This document shows positions 1 through 11,132 of a stretch of DNA of 64,000 bases, one piece after another. Location of the stretch: the NCBI RefSeq assembly GCF_029407905.1, contig NC_073626.1, positions 81,123,482-81,187,481 of the forward strand, given 5' to 3'. The translations under genes were made by a program, and so were the position numbers. Numbering within the stretch: the first letter of the stretch is position 1; the number at the start of each line of letters is the position of its first letter. The notes under the pieces are model-generated. The model made no database searches. It saw only the letters and a list, made by a program, of their open reading frames with translations, and had not been told where the DNA came from. The stretch is from Bubalus kerabau. Lineage: Eukaryota > Chordata > Mammalia > Artiodactyla > Bovidae.

Positions 1-277
1 TAGGAGACAATTTCTGATAAGATCTAAATTACTAAGAATACAGCAAGCCACCTATCTCAGCTTTACCAAAGCGAGTTCATTTGGAAGCAGAAAAATGAAG
101 CAAATATGATGCTTAATTTGGATGTTTTGAAATATAATCACTAAATTTAACTCTGTGTTCTGAATATGAGTTCAGTTATAAGACAGAGACTCTGCTTTTC
201 CTTAGTCACTGCTCAAGCCTCATCAGCCCAGTAAGACCTACTCAGTCAGTAACTAAGCCTGGATACAAGTAGGCTAT
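1..277. other. unassigned DNA
   Basis: AT-rich flank with no recognised gene or repeat. Confidence 0.5.
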
Positions 278-289
278 ATAGCCAAATAT

Positions 290-422
290 GCTTCTGCTGC
301 TGCTAAGTTGCTTCAGTCGTGTCCGACTCTGTGCGACCCCATAGATGACAGCCCACCAGGCTCCTCTGTCCCTGGGATTCTCCAGGCAAGAACACTGGAG
401 CGGGTTGCCATTTCCTTCTCCC
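290..422 (-). mobile_element. Bov-tA/BOV-A-type SINE, antisense
   Basis: On the minus strand this reads as the typical 3' body of a ruminant SINE (the 'ctccagt..cttgcctgg' block and the terminal 'gtcggacacgactga' block). It is flanked by a perfect 12-bp target-site duplication, atagccaaatat, at 278-289 and 423-434, which fixes both edges. The tRNA-like head is missing, so the copy is 5'-truncated. The perfect duplication suggests a fairly recent insertion. Confidence 0.95.
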
Positions 423-434
423 ATAGCCAAATAT

Positions 435-842
435 ACCTAGATTTAAATCTCAGCCCTCCCACTGACTTGGACACATTACTGATCCTTTGCTAGCCTTGGT
501 TCCTTCACATATAAGGATGAGGAGTTATACAGTACAATACATGCGAAATCAATAAGAATGTCTTGCCCACAGTGAGTGCTCAGCACAGTGTAACTATCCT
601 TATCATGATTACGATTATGATTAGTGATGCAAAATTTCATTCTGGCTATACACTAAGCCAAGAATGTTTCCAAAGCATTACCCCCCAAAAGGTGGGACTT
701 TCATTGTGAAAGAGGTTTTTAAAGTATTATATGAAATGAAGAATTTATTGTCTAACATAGGCCATGTAAATCTGTTATGGAAAAAGAGCTTAAATCTTAC
801 CAGAATCCTATAAAGACTAAAAAAGCTCATTAGAAAGTCTAT
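435..842. other. unassigned DNA
   Basis: No open frame of note and no repeat family recognised. Confidence 0.5.
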
Positions 843-1068
843 GCTATGGAACCCTGTTCAGTGTCATGAGGTAGCCTGGATGGGAGCGGAGTATGAGGGA
901 GAGTGGATACATGCAGATCTATGGCTGAGTCCCTTTGCTGTTCACTTGAAACTATCACAACATTGTTAATTGGCTATGTTGTTGTTGTTCAGTCGCCCAG
1001 TTGTGTCTGAGTCTTCACTTCAGAAAGAATTCAATTGGCTATACCTCAATACAAAATAAAAAGTTAAG
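843..1068 (+). mobile_element. L1 3' UTR fragment (ruminant L1), split by a SINE stub
   Basis: The segment aligns by eye with the 3' end of the better preserved L1 at 38406-38580: the same 'atggaac..tttgttca' start, the same 'ggctgagtccctt.gctgttcac' block and the same 'ggctatacc..caataca' end. A 55-bp SINE stub with its own target duplication interrupts it at 978-1032. Only the non-coding 3' end of the L1 remains. Confidence 0.8.
978..1032 (-). mobile_element. 55-bp truncated Bov SINE/BovB 3' end inside an L1
   Basis: The stub starts with the 'gttgttgttcagtcgc' 3' terminus typical of antisense Bov SINEs and stops after about 50 bases. It is flanked by a perfect 10-bp duplication, aattggctat, at 968-977 and 1033-1042, so it is a true insertion and not a decayed longer copy. 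The body is too short to tell Bov-tA from the 3' end of BovB. Confidence 0.85.
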
Positions 1069-1469
1069 ACAGAAGTCTATGCTAGGGCCATAGTGGGGCA
1101 TTCTGGGCAATAAGACCTCAGAGAAGCCCTGAGAGAAAACGTGGGGATTAGGGCAGTCAGGATTAGGAAAAAAAGAACAGATGGGGAGTTTTTTAATGAA
1201 ACTTCCATATGTCTTTGCCATTTAAATGCAACCCAACTTCAAAAAAAATTTTCTCCTTTTTAAAAGTTACAACTACAAACACTTTCATAATCCATAATTT
1301 CACAAATCATGCACAATCATTTCCATCCTAATTCCTATACCTTAAGGTTAACTTTTAAAATAAAAAAGAAAATAGTAAAGATATTTTGAGAAAAATTAAC
1401 CATCCACAGTTCCTCTCTAAAAGAAGTCTTAACATTTTTACCTGTTACATCCAATTTGCTATACATATA
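1069..1469. other. unassigned AT-rich DNA
   Basis: No gene seen. Part of it may belong to the old antisense L1 that follows, but I could not align it. Confidence 0.45.
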
Positions 1470-1885
1470 TGATTTTAAAAGCAAAATCAATGAGCTTTCA
1501 AAGCAATGAGTTTGTTACTTATTTTCATGTAACGTTCTACTTAATATTTTACTAGCACTACAAATAATATAGTAATTTTATAGTCATTGTTTTTAAGTAG
1601 TTGCATGCTATTTTGCCATTTTGATAACAACAATTTAAACAATTCTAATATTAGGCATCAAGGTTGTTTTGCATTCTATTTTGGATTTGCTATATAATTT
1701 GCATATAAGTGTATGTGTATATAAATATTTTTAAGTTGTAATAAAACTCTATACATGTATATTTTTTGCTTCCATATAATTCATTCCTCAGGATAAATTC
1801 ATAAGAGTTGAATTGCTAAGTCACAGTATATGAACATTTTGCTTTCTAAACAGGTTTGTACCAGCTTGCCATAATGATCAGCTAT
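1470..1885 (-). mobile_element. old L1M-type fragment, antisense
   Basis: The block around 1790-1880 ('aggataaattcataagagttgaattgctaa' region followed by 'ttgtaccagcttgcc') matches the antisense of the 3' part of L1 ORF2 in old mammalian L1M elements. The flanking AT-rich part fits the same family, but it is heavily diverged and the left edge is a guess. Confidence 0.5.
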
Positions 1886-2440
1886 TTCAAAATCTTCACT
1901 GAATTATGGAGTAAGAGTTTTAAAATGTTATATATATTAAAAATAATAAAATAAAAATAATTTAAAATGTTGCATTAGTCTACATTACTAATTTTAGAGA
2001 TGTAGCAATTCAATCCCAGAGAATCTAACTTGTTTAACATTGCAAAACTGATTAATGGCCAGGTCTTCTGGCTCCTTCTTCAGGGTCCTCACTGAAACAC
2101 ACTATCTTCAGTTTCTCTTTGGCTTCAGAATATTCTTCTCAGATAGGATACCAGATATAAGTCAAGGGCAAATGAAAGGTATGAGGGAATCAGAAAATAT
2201 TCAAGAGGACAGATGTGGGAAGGAGATATGGAAGATACAATAAGGAGAAGCCTTGAAAGGCAATTTCCTCAGGTCATGCCAGATAATTTCCATTCCAGGC
2301 AGCTCATTTACCTGTTTGCAAGCATCAAAGCAAAGTCAGGACAAAGGATTTCACTGGACTAGATGGTAGCTGCAGCAAAGATGGAAAGCTTCATGCCAGA
2401 GGATTGTAGGAGACAGGCATTCACAGCTGTGAGCCCCCTC
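1886..2440. other. unassigned DNA
   Basis: AT-rich, with a short open frame at 2055-2243 that has no recognisable domain and no supporting context. Confidence 0.5.
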
Positions 2441-2660
2441 TAAATGAGTAATAATTAGTGTTACATCTTACATTTTCAAAGTACTATAGAGTTTCCACAG
2501 AACTCCTACATGCAAGCTAAGAAAGCCAAGGCAAGCATCATCTTCCCATTTCACAGACAAGAAAAATGAGGTTTCAGGGAGCAAAGGTACCATTAAACTC
2601 AACTGGCAGAGCAGAGACTGAAACTTCAGTCCTGTGATGTTCTCCCATAGTGATGTGACT
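2441..2660 (+). mobile_element. MIR SINE
   Basis: Contains the MIR core order: a block like 'ccatttcacagacaagaaaaatgagg', then a degraded 'cacagctagtaagtggcagag' equivalent, then 'gactgaaacttcagtcc'. This is an ancient mammalian tRNA-derived SINE, strongly diverged. Confidence 0.6.
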
Positions 2661-3704
2661 TCTATTTCCTAGTCAGGTGAATTTATTAATAAAAATTAAA
2701 AACATTTCTTGAACTGCTAGATTTTGAAAATTGTTTTCTAAATTTTATTTTATTTTTTTTTTTAAAACAACCTAGAAATTGTAAAGACCACAAGACGGGC
2801 TGAGATTCTTTCTTCAGGCAAGTCAATTGATTCTTTTAAAATTGTTTCTTCTTTTCTGAAATGAGAAATTTGAGACAGTTGATCTTTAGGGTCTCTTTCC
2901 AATGTCTACTGTATTCTCTGACATTTGATGGGGCCTTTTTCTTAAGTAAAACTCCCAGTGTCAAGCGTCCTTAAACAAGAGATGTGCTGTAAGCAATTTC
3001 AAATTTTTTTTAAAATAATACAAAGAAAACTCTTATTGGACACATATTATAATGACTGGACAATTTTTACTTCCATATCAAAATAGGCAAAAGGATGACA
3101 ATGCTGCTTTCACTTCAGAAAGATTCCAAGAGAACTAACAAGGAAAAGGGAACACCTTGAAACATGACACCAGAGGAATATTCTGGCTTTCTTTGTTGAC
3201 CTTTGAAAAGCACACCCAATGAATAATGAGAAGCTATGCCATAATTCAGGCCAGGTTCAGAAAGTTTAAAGGAAGTGGGTAAAGTGCTCAGTTGGCCAAG
3301 GTACTTTTCAAATGTGAGTTTTCACCCCTGGTTAGTCATGAAGTCAATATAACCTGCAGCAATTTGCATATTTTTAAAATGTAATGAAATAAATTATGGT
3401 AAGTTGTCAGACTGTATCATAGAATGCAGCACAGTGGGAAGTCTGTTTTTTTTTTCTTTTGCATAAAAGAATTTTATTTAGTGGTCAGATCCCAGTGAAT
3501 AATGCCTGTCATCGCTTGATTCTGTTAACATGTGGTATTAGATATGCTCTTAACAAAGTGTATAGCACGTCACAAAAAGCTATTTAGTTTGGATTAGGTA
3601 GAGTAAAAGAAAACTTCAAAAATCTTTGTTCTTTGATAGAATTTCTAAAATATAAAAACGAAAAAAACCCAAAGCAGTATTCAAAAATGATAAATGTCAC
3701 TTGG
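2661..3704. other. unassigned DNA
   Basis: About 1 kb of AT-rich DNA with T-runs near 2752-2763 and 3449-3457. No gene or recognised repeat. Confidence 0.5.
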
Positions 3705-3830
3705 GACTATGGCAACCCACTCCAGGATCCTTGCCTGGGAAATCCCTTGGACAGAGGAGCGTGGTACACCATGGTCCAAAGGTTTGTGAAGAGTCAGACG
3801 TGACTGAGCAGCGATAGCAGCAGCCTTTCG
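3705..3830 (+). mobile_element. Bov-tA SINE, 5'-truncated
   Basis: Sense ruminant SINE body ('ggcaacccactccag', 'cttgcctggga', 'gagtcagacgtgactgagc') ending in a short AGC-rich tail. The tRNA-like head is absent. No clear target-site duplication was found. Confidence 0.85.
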
Positions 3831-4731
3831 AGAACACTCTGTGCTTGTTTCTTTTTCTCATGTTTTACTTATCCCTTAGAGGTAGTCTCACTCCCCCATC
3901 TAACCCTCACTCATGATTTCATAAGGTGGACAGCCTTGAGCTGGCTCCAAGGAGCTGGTCCCTTGCTGAGCTCTGACTCTAGGTAGGCACGAGAGGAGGC
4001 AGGAAGACTGCTAGATGAAGAAAGGATGGCTCCTTTCTGTTTTGCTTCCCGTTCTCGCCTTCACCCCCAGCCCCACTCCCACCCCACCCTCCAGCATGCA
4101 TCTGCACCCCAGACAGTGCATCCCAGCGGCTGCAGTTGGTTGCATTCTTCCCTCCTTCTCAGAATCAGCCTCCTTGTGGTTTCTGAGACACAACAGCCAG
4201 TCAGTGTTTTCTCAGCAGAGGCCTGTCCAGCTCCATGGTTCCTTCTTCAAGTGTCTGGGTTCTAATAACTCCAACCCCTTACTATAAGCCTCCATCCTCA
4301 GAGCTGTAGCTTCTTCCTGCCGTCACTGCCTCCATGAGACCTCAGTGCAGCACTGAGCAAAGTGTTGTGGGCAGACAAGCGCCAGTCCTTGAAATGTGTG
4401 TTATTGTTTCATCAGAATGTCAATTAACTACATTGCTAAGCGCACTGTTCAGTTCAGCCGATTCTTCTTCAGAGATAGACTCTCAAAAAAAGAAGCAGTG
4501 AGTTGATTTACATTCAAGTCAAGCTCCTTATCTCATGGCAGACTGGTAGCAAACAGCAGATCGATTACTCTGAATAGTATCGTCTTAGTGACTTGCTCTT
4601 GGTTTATAATTCTTTACATTATAGTCACTCCAAGAATCACTCGTATGATTTCTATCTCCTAATGGAGACCCTGACTGATAGAGAGATTAGGTAGAGATAT
4701 ATTTTGAGTAAACTTTATTTTAATTATATAT
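3831..4731. other. unassigned DNA
   Basis: Relatively C-rich part at 4050-4120 (short CCCCA/CCCAC repeats) that opens overlapping short frames on both strands. None resembles a known protein, and the low complexity explains them. Confidence 0.5.
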
Positions 4732-4742
4732 ATGCATGTGTA

Positions 4743-4969
4743 AGGGCTTTCCAGGTTGTGCTAGTGGTAAAGGACCCGCCTGCCAATGCTGGATACATAA
4801 GAGACGCAGGTTCGATCCCTGGGTCAGGAAGACCCCTTGGAGGAGGGCATGGCAACCCACTCTATTCTTGCCTGGAGAAGCCCCATGGACAGAGTAGCCT
4901 GGTCGGGCTATAGTCCACAGGGTCACAAAGAGTCAGAGACCACTGAAGTGACTTAGCACACACACATGC
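4743..4969 (+). mobile_element. full-length Bov-tA SINE
   Basis: Complete element: tRNA-Glu-like head with A box ('gtgctagtggtaaagg') and B box ('ggttcgatccctggg'), then the BovB-derived body and an ACACAC tail. It is bounded by a perfect 11-bp duplication, atgcatgtgta, at 4732-4742 and 4970-4980. The internal Pol III promoter boxes look intact, but this is a SINE and not a tRNA gene. Confidence 0.95.
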
Positions 4970-5426
4970 ATGCATGTGTAGAAAACTGTGATATAAAATG
5001 TGCCTTATGGTCAAAAAGTTGTTACTATATTAGCCTAATGGATAGATTACATAGAAAAAAAAATTACCTAAGTCCTGGTTGCGAATGTTATCTCATGGAT
5101 TTCCTGTGACACTATATTTTTAAAAAATTAGTAAAGAAACTCAAAGAAAGTATTTAAGGAACTCTACTCAATATAAACTTCCATCTACAAATGAGAAAAA
5201 AGGTAATAATAAGCGAGAGATAACTTACTCTATTTTCAAAGGTTTGACATATGGTTCCTTTCAAGACCTAGAAAAATGTATTAATTTGTGTGAGTACATT
5301 GTGTGCTGGGACTTCGGAGTACCTCAACTAATTCTGTGTCTTCTTTTATGAAAGTACTTGTCTCTGCCAATCATATTTATGGAGCAAAGAGTCACTTGTG
5401 TCAACAATTACAGGAGCAGACTATTA

Positions 5427-5444
5427 AAACTATTTAAATAGTTT
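5427..5444. repeat. 18-bp perfect palindrome
   Basis: aaactatttaaatagttt is its own reverse complement. A partial second copy of its core (actatttaaata) follows at 5452-5463. Confidence 0.9.
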
Positions 5445-5708
5445 AGATTCTACTATTTAAATACATCCTACGAACTCAACAATGACTTCACTTAATAGCT
5501 CACTAACGTGTGTGTAAGGTCTTGCCTGGCAGGGTCTACTTCCATCATCAGAGTTACTGCTGTCTCTAAGGCAGGTTTGAGCTAAGAAAGCAAAGACAGC
5601 ATATAACATCTACGCACCTAAGCATTAGCTCCTCACCATAAATGAGGTGCACCCTCTTATCTGTCATCATGAAACTATAGAAAACACTTTGTTGACTTCC
5701 TATGAGTG

Positions 5709-5709
<1 letters not shown>

Positions 5710-5739
<30 letters not shown>
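5710..5739. repeat. (CA)n microsatellite
   Basis: Uninterrupted AC/CA dinucleotide repeat of about 15 units. Confidence 0.97.
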
Positions 5740-5741
<2 letters not shown>

Positions 5742-6220
5742 TCTTTGTAGAATGCCTGAAAATATGAGGCCAATGATTTCATCCTTTTTATAGAACTATC
5801 CATAGGGTGGCCACACAATTTATCACCTATACTGGGTTAGTACAAGAGGGAGGTAGGTGCCCAGGACCCTGAGACAATTCATGCAGAAGTCAGCCTGTGT
5901 CTCGCTCTGAAGATATGTTCACACATCAACTACAGGGACTGTGACACAATGGAGGGGAAATCAACACAGAGTAAATGATAAAAGGTACAATAGATCAATA
6001 TTTCTCTTATGCTTCTAAATACCTTGCATATGAAAACTGTTTCTAGTCACATAGGGTCTTTTCCCATCATATAGCCTTTCTTCAGAAAAACTGGAATATG
6101 TTAAAGTTCTACGAACAGAAACAACAACTACATTAGGTTACGTTTCCTAACTTAACCAAAGAAGGAAGTCCTCTGAAAACCATGCTGTGGTTCAGGCAGG
6201 CTGGTAGAGTGGGGGAAAGT

Positions 6221-6410
6221 ACTAGAATAAGAGAGAGCAGTGTATGTTCCACTTCAGATTCAGCCCTTTCATAAACTCACTGTGTGACCTGTAGAATGCC
6301 ACCTACCCTTTCTGGATTTCCCGCTCCCTCAGCTGTGAAATGAAAGAGTTGGACAAGATAGCTTATGATGTCCTCTGCGGTTAGCTCAGTCATATGGATT
6401 CTACGTACAC
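6221..6410 (+). mobile_element. MIR-family SINE fragment
   Basis: Contains 'tcactgtgtgacct' followed after a pyrimidine-rich block by 'ctcagctgtgaaatgaaagagttggac', the order seen in the 3' half of MIR-type SINEs. Diverged, with approximate edges. Confidence 0.5.
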
Positions 6411-8749
6411 TTTTCTATCTTGCATTATGACCAAACTCTAAACCATACAGCTCATCCCAAACTGAGTGCTTCTTAGTATCAAAGGAAGAAACCCCCAATA
6501 CAAATTAATCCAGCAAGAACAACATCTAGCTCTCTTCATTTTAAGCATTTATTACATATAGAAGCAGCTGAAATGGTTACAGTTTAAGGAACAACAATTT
6601 CCAAGCAAACATTCCATTGAGAAACTCTCTTACTGCCTTCTACAGAGCCACTGAGAACTAGGGGATGAAAACTACTATCGTTCCATTTGGTTCCACTCGG
6701 TCTGTGTAGGGACAGAATGAAGCAGAGCTGTGTCAAAGTGTCTCCTGTTCTGATGACAGATGTCCAGGCTTGCTGAACGAGAGCTTTTAAAAGAGACCAC
6801 ATCCTGCAGATCTAGGGAAAAGGGCAAAAAAGCGCTCCTGGCTCTCACCATCTCTCCTTGCTCACCATCATCAACAGAACCTGACATGAATTCCAAACCT
6901 TGACCTCAGTTAGCAACTCAATATTCCCATGAAGCCCAGCTCTCCCAGGTCAGCTGAAATTCCATCCAAAGTTATTTCCTCTTCCGAAGTAGTAAAGTTG
7001 GAAGTATAAAAGCTCTATAGCCATTTTTTCTCTCTACAGCTCTACAGCCAATTCTTTCCATTTTCCCCACAGATAAGTAAACTTAAAGACTGGAACAGTA
7101 GGGTTCCAAAATAAACACTTTCCACCACATTTATTTACCCCAGTTGAGAATGTCTTCATACTTAGCATACAAAGTTCATGCTTTTAAATCTATTCAAATG
7201 GCTGCTGGGCCATGTAGTCTTATTAAGTGAAAAATAAGTGCAGTTGCTAAAGGATAAGAGAATAAGCAAAAAGAATATTTCCTCTAGGAAACTATGATAC
7301 TGGGAAACAACCATTATTTATAATAGAATTTGCCACAGGCAGACAATATCTTACAACTCAGACTCAAAAAATATATATAATTTTCATACAAATATTTACA
7401 TGAGAATTTACAAGTAAGGAATGTCACTTGGCACAATGCCCCAGTTTGAAAATAAAAATGTGCTAAATAAAGATAACACTGATACCACTTTAAAGGATAA
7501 CACCATAAAATGTTAAAAAAAAAAAGTTTCCATCTTCTGCCAACTCACTATTGTATGACTGTGAGACTTGAAGTTAAGCAGCCTAACTTGTTAGTGCTAT
7601 TAAGCATTAAAATAATGAACAAAAAGACTATGACAGACTCAAAGAATTGTATTCATAGGTAACGGTGCCTTGGTTTATGCAGAATAGCAAAGCACAGTCT
7701 AGGAAAGGAATGGAATTTTCCACTGGCAGTTGGTGTTACCTTGTTGGTAGCTTGGCAAGACACTAAATTCTAATTTCTACTGGCAAAGGCTATGGTAATA
7801 ACACTCAATGCCACAACTGACCTTTTTAAGTTGTGTGATGTGGTAACTCTAACTTCTTTTCGAGCCTCAGATGAATTTTATAAGTTCCTAAAGCCTATGG
7901 GTAGCAGATAACCAACTAGAGTGGTCTGAGGACTTAGCAATATCTATCACTGGAAAAACAAATTATTTTCGAAACTATTTTCTACATATGCCTAAAAGTT
8001 ATTTACTACAAAGAATAAATCACCAATATTTTTATAAATCAAAGAAAATGCACAAATAACTCTTAGCAAGTCTTATGACTGTTTAAAATACTACTTCTGT
8101 CATAACAGAAAGCATGAGATATAGACTTACAATTACATGAGAATTATATAAAATAATTTGACAGATCCTACCTTTTTCAGGAACCGGATTCCATAGGTAA
8201 ATATATAAAGGCCATATGAAAATTTCCACCTGTGGAAAGTTTAAAAAGCATTCTATGATACTCAGTTTAAATATTTCATAGCACATTCTGAAATACATGA
8301 GTGAAAAAATTCCATTAAATGAAACCCCCCCACACACACCTTTGCCCCAACCAGGGATTAAACACAACTAGTGACTTCAGTGCAGGCTAAACATGTACAC
8401 TTACCATGAATGGCATACAGTAAATATTTTAAATATTAATAATTATATTTGTAACAATTATTCTTTCGTTCAGTTATTATGTTTGCCTATTCACTCATCT
8501 TTTCTTCTTCCAGCATGTGAATTTCCTCTAGTTCATGGCTCATGAATGGATATATTTGAACAATATGAAGGTATATAAGATAGTTTGGAATTCTTTGCCT
8601 GATACAGAGATTAAGTAAATGACTTAACTGATGTTCATTTTTAAAAGAAAAAACTTTAGTATTTTTAAAGTAGGTAACACTTTTTCCCTTCATCTTTTAA
8701 CAAATTTTTATTGGCATCTTTCTGGATATCACTAAAGGAACCTATTTGG
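6411..8749. other. unassigned DNA, 2.3 kb
   Basis: No recognised repeat or gene. The only open frames are short (under 95 codons), lack known motifs and overlap each other on one strand. A C-run with CACACAC lies near 8325-8338. Confidence 0.5.
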
Positions 8750-8968
8750 AATCCAAACCATCCATCTGATGTACAACTGTTAAGCGTCTGCCTGCAGTAC
8801 GCGAGACCCGGGTTTGATCCCTGGGTTGGGAAGATCCCCTGGAGAAGGAAATGGCAACCCACTCCAGTACTCTTGCCTGGAAAATTCCATGGACTGAGGA
8901 GCCTGGGGTCCATGGGGTCGAAAAGAGTTGGACAGGACTGAGCGACTTCACTTTCACTTTCACTTACA
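8750..8968 (+). mobile_element. Bov-tA SINE with degraded head
   Basis: The head is altered up to about 8780 but the B-box region 'gggtttgatccctggg' and the body are clear, ending in a 'ttcactttcactttcac' tail typical of young Bov-tA copies. A part of the body between 'gagcctggg' and 'gtccatggggtc' is shortened. No confident target duplication. Confidence 0.85.
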
Positions 8969-8970
8969 CT

Positions 8971-9401
8971 ATCCCAAATTCTGTCCAGCTGTTAGATGGT
9001 CACCTTTTTTAATGGGGAAAATCTTTAAGTTCTCTTTCAATGTTAGATGAATTGAACGTTTACCTCTTTTAAAGACTTTACATAAATACCAAGACTTTAT
9101 ATAACTTATATACATAGTGTGTGTGCATATATATAATATATGGTTACTGCAAAAAACCTCAACCTGGTAGTCAATTCCCAATTTCATTTTTTTATTTTTC
9201 TGAGTATAAATAGTTGTGCCTTTAAAAACTGGTTGATGTCACAGAACAGAATTCCTGAGATCATGCTGCTCATGGTATCTTGGGTTACAAGTTGTAAATG
9301 AACACAAAGGAGAAGGTGACTAGTCAACTTTGCAACGAGGAAATTTGCTTTCTGTGTTTCCAAGCCATGTAAAAATTTCAAATAAGAATTTTTTTTTTGA
9401 G
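8971..9401. other. unassigned AT-rich DNA
   Basis: No gene or recognised repeat; ends in a T-run next to the antisense L1 that follows. Confidence 0.5.
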
Positions 9402-9497
9402 TCTGATTTATTTTTAGTTGAAGTATAGTGACTTACAATGTCATGTCAATTTCAGGTGTACAGCACAGTGATACATTAGTTATACATTATATATACA
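9402..9497 (-). mobile_element. L1 3' end, antisense, left piece of a split copy
   Basis: Antisense of the L1 3' terminus ('agttgaagtatagtgactta', 'ttcaggtgtacagca'). It continues at 11133 after a SINE fragment and a BovB. The junction sequences read as consecutive in the L1, so this is one interrupted element. Confidence 0.75.
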
Positions 9498-9560
9498 CAC
9501 TGTTTTTGTTGTTTACTAGCTAAATCATGTCCGACTCTTTTGCAACTGCCATGGATTGTA
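9498..9560 (-). mobile_element. short Bov SINE/BovB 3'-end fragment, antisense
   Basis: Reads 'ttgttgtttactagctaa..catgtccgactctttt' and stops after 'ccatggattgtag'. It sits between the left L1 piece and the BovB target site. Confidence 0.75.
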
Positions 9561-9592
9561 GACCATAATTATATATATGGTCTCAGTTCAGT

Positions 9593-10306
9593 TCAGTCGC
9601 TCAGTCGTGTCCAACTCTTTGTGACCCCATGAATCACAGCACGCCAGGCCTTCCTGTCCATCACCAATTCCTGGAGTTCACCCAAACTCATGTGCATCGA
9701 GTCTGTGATGCCATCCAGCCATCTCATCCTCTGTCGTCCCCTTCTCCTCCTGCCCCCAATCCCTCCCAGCATCCGGGTCTTTTCCAATGAGTCAACTCTT
9801 CGCATGAGGTGGCCAAAATATTGGAGTTTCAGCCTCAGCATCAGTCCTTCCAATGAACACCCAGGACTGATCTCCTTTAGAATGGACTGGTTGGATCTCC
9901 CTGCAGTCCAAGGGACTCTCAAGAGTCTTCTCCAACACCACAGTTCAAAAGCATCAATTCTTCGGCACTCAGCTTTCTTCACAGTCCAACACTCACATCC
10001 ATACATGACCACTGGAAAAACCATAGCCTTGACTAGATGGACCTTTGTTGGCAAAGTAATGTCTCTGCTTTTTAATATGCTGTCTAGGTTGGTCATAACT
10101 TTCTTTCCAAGGAGTAAGCGTCTTTTAATTTCATGGCTGCAGTCACCATCTGCAGTGATTTTGGAGCCCAGAAAAATAAAGTCTGACACTGTTTCCACTG
10201 TTTCCCCATCTATTTCCCATGAAGTGATGGGACCAGATGCCATGATCTTCATTTTCTGAATGTTGAGCTTTAAGCCAACTTTTTCACTTTCCTCTTTCAC
10301 TTTCAT
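9593..10306 (-). pseudogene. BovB RT C-terminal half (broken)
   Basis: A 237-codon open frame giving the C-terminal part of the BovB polyprotein, downstream of the catalytic centre. Residues 'GLKLNIQK' near the start, 'FLGSKITADGDCSHEIKRR', 'VFPVVMYGCECWTVKKAE' and the arginine-rich 'GGRRRRGRQRMRWLDG' are typical of the end of RTE-clade reverse transcriptases. The YADD active-site block lies just upstream at 10352-10363, outside this open stretch. The frame is out of register with the upstream half at 10432-10968, so the gene is frameshifted, and the element lacks its endonuclease. A relic with no expected activity. Confidence 0.9.
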
Positions 10307-10431
10307 CTAGAGGCTTTTTAGTTGTTCTTCACCTTCTGCCATAAGGGTGGTGTCATCTGCATATCGGAGGTTATTGATATTTCTCCCGGCAATCTTGATT
10401 CCAGCTTGTGCTTCTTTCAGCCCAGCGTTTC

Positions 10432-10968
10432 TCATGATGTACTAGGCATATAAGTTAAATAAGCAGGTAACAATATACAGCTTTGACGTACTCCTTTTCC
10501 TATTTGGAACCAGTGTGTTGTTCCATGTCCAGTTCTAACTGTTGCTTCCTGTCCTGCATATAGGTTTCTGAAGAGGCAGGTCAGGTGGTCTGGTATTCCC
10601 ATCTCTTTCAGAATTTTCCACAGTTTCTTGTGATCCACACGGTCAAAGGCTTTGGCGTAGTCAATAAAGCAGAAATAGATGTTTTTCTGGAACTCTCTTG
10701 CTTTTTCCATGATCCAGTGGATGTTGGCAATTTGATCTCTGGTTCCTCTGCCTTTTCTAAAACCAGCTTGAACATCTGGAAGTTCACGGTTCACGTATTG
10801 CTGAAGCCTGGCTTGGAGAATTTTGAGCATTACTTTACTAGCATGTGAGATGAGTGCAATTGTGCAGTAGTTTGAGCATTCTTTGGCCCTGCCTTTCTTG
10901 GGATTGGAATGAAAAGTGACCTTTTCCAGTCCTGTGGCCACTGCTGAGTTTTCCAAATTTGCTGGCAT
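10432..10968 (-). pseudogene. BovB RT N-terminal/palm half (broken)
   Basis: A 178-codon open frame with early RT motifs: 'NPKKGRAKECSNY', 'IALISHASKVMLKIL', 'QAGFRKGRGTRDQI', motif A 'FIDYAKAFDRVDH' with its catalytic aspartate, and a degenerate motif B ('GKGVRQSCIL'). The frame ends shortly after that and does not reach the YADD motif at 10352-10363. RTE reverse transcriptase would copy LINE and SINE RNA at target nicks. Here it is split from its C-terminal half and lacks an endonuclease domain. Confidence 0.9.
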
Positions 10969-11080
10969 ATTGAGTGCAGCACTTTCACAGCATCATCTTT
11001 CAGGATTTGAAATAGCTCACCTGGAATTCCATCACCTCCACTAGCTTTGTTTGTAGTGATGCTTTCTAAGGCCCACTTGA

Positions 11081-11126
11081 TATATGGTCTACAGTATAGT
11101 ATATATATGGTCTACAGTATAGTATA
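11081..11126. repeat. 23-bp tandem duplication at a BovB target site
   Basis: tatatggtctacagtatag occurs at 11081 and again at 11104, giving a direct duplication of the DNA beside the BovB insertion. It runs into a (TA)n tract at 11122-11139. Confidence 0.85.
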
Positions 11127-11132
11127 TATATA

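Larger units (their letters stand above)
4981..6220. other. unassigned DNA
   Basis: About 1.2 kb with no recognised gene. It holds an 18-bp palindrome at 5427-5444 and a CA microsatellite at 5710-5739. Confidence 0.5.
9584..11079 (-). mobile_element. BovB (RTE) LINE, 5'-truncated, antisense, about 1.5 kb
   Basis: RTE-clade non-LTR retrotransposon, lying antisense and truncated at its 5' end. The right edge ends in the block that reads 'tcaagtgggcctta' in sense and corresponds to the region upstream of the RT domain. It is flanked by an 11-bp duplication, atatatggtct, at 9573-9583 and 11080-11090. It carries two broken RT reading frames (separate entries). It lies inside an old L1 whose right part resumes at about 11133. 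Confidence 0.95.

Noticed and set aside
4743..4815. tRNA-like A and B boxes that could be called a tRNA-Glu gene
   Set aside because: They are the tRNA-derived head of a Bov-tA SINE, continuous with the SINE body and inside its target duplication. The same holds for the heads at 24330, 34767, 34888 and 63738.
9690..10259. 189-codon open frame on the plus strand
   Set aside because: It is the antisense of the BovB RT frame at 9593-10306. Similar antisense frames recur in other BovB copies (15032-15316 minus, 18027-18572 plus, 45510-45830 plus).
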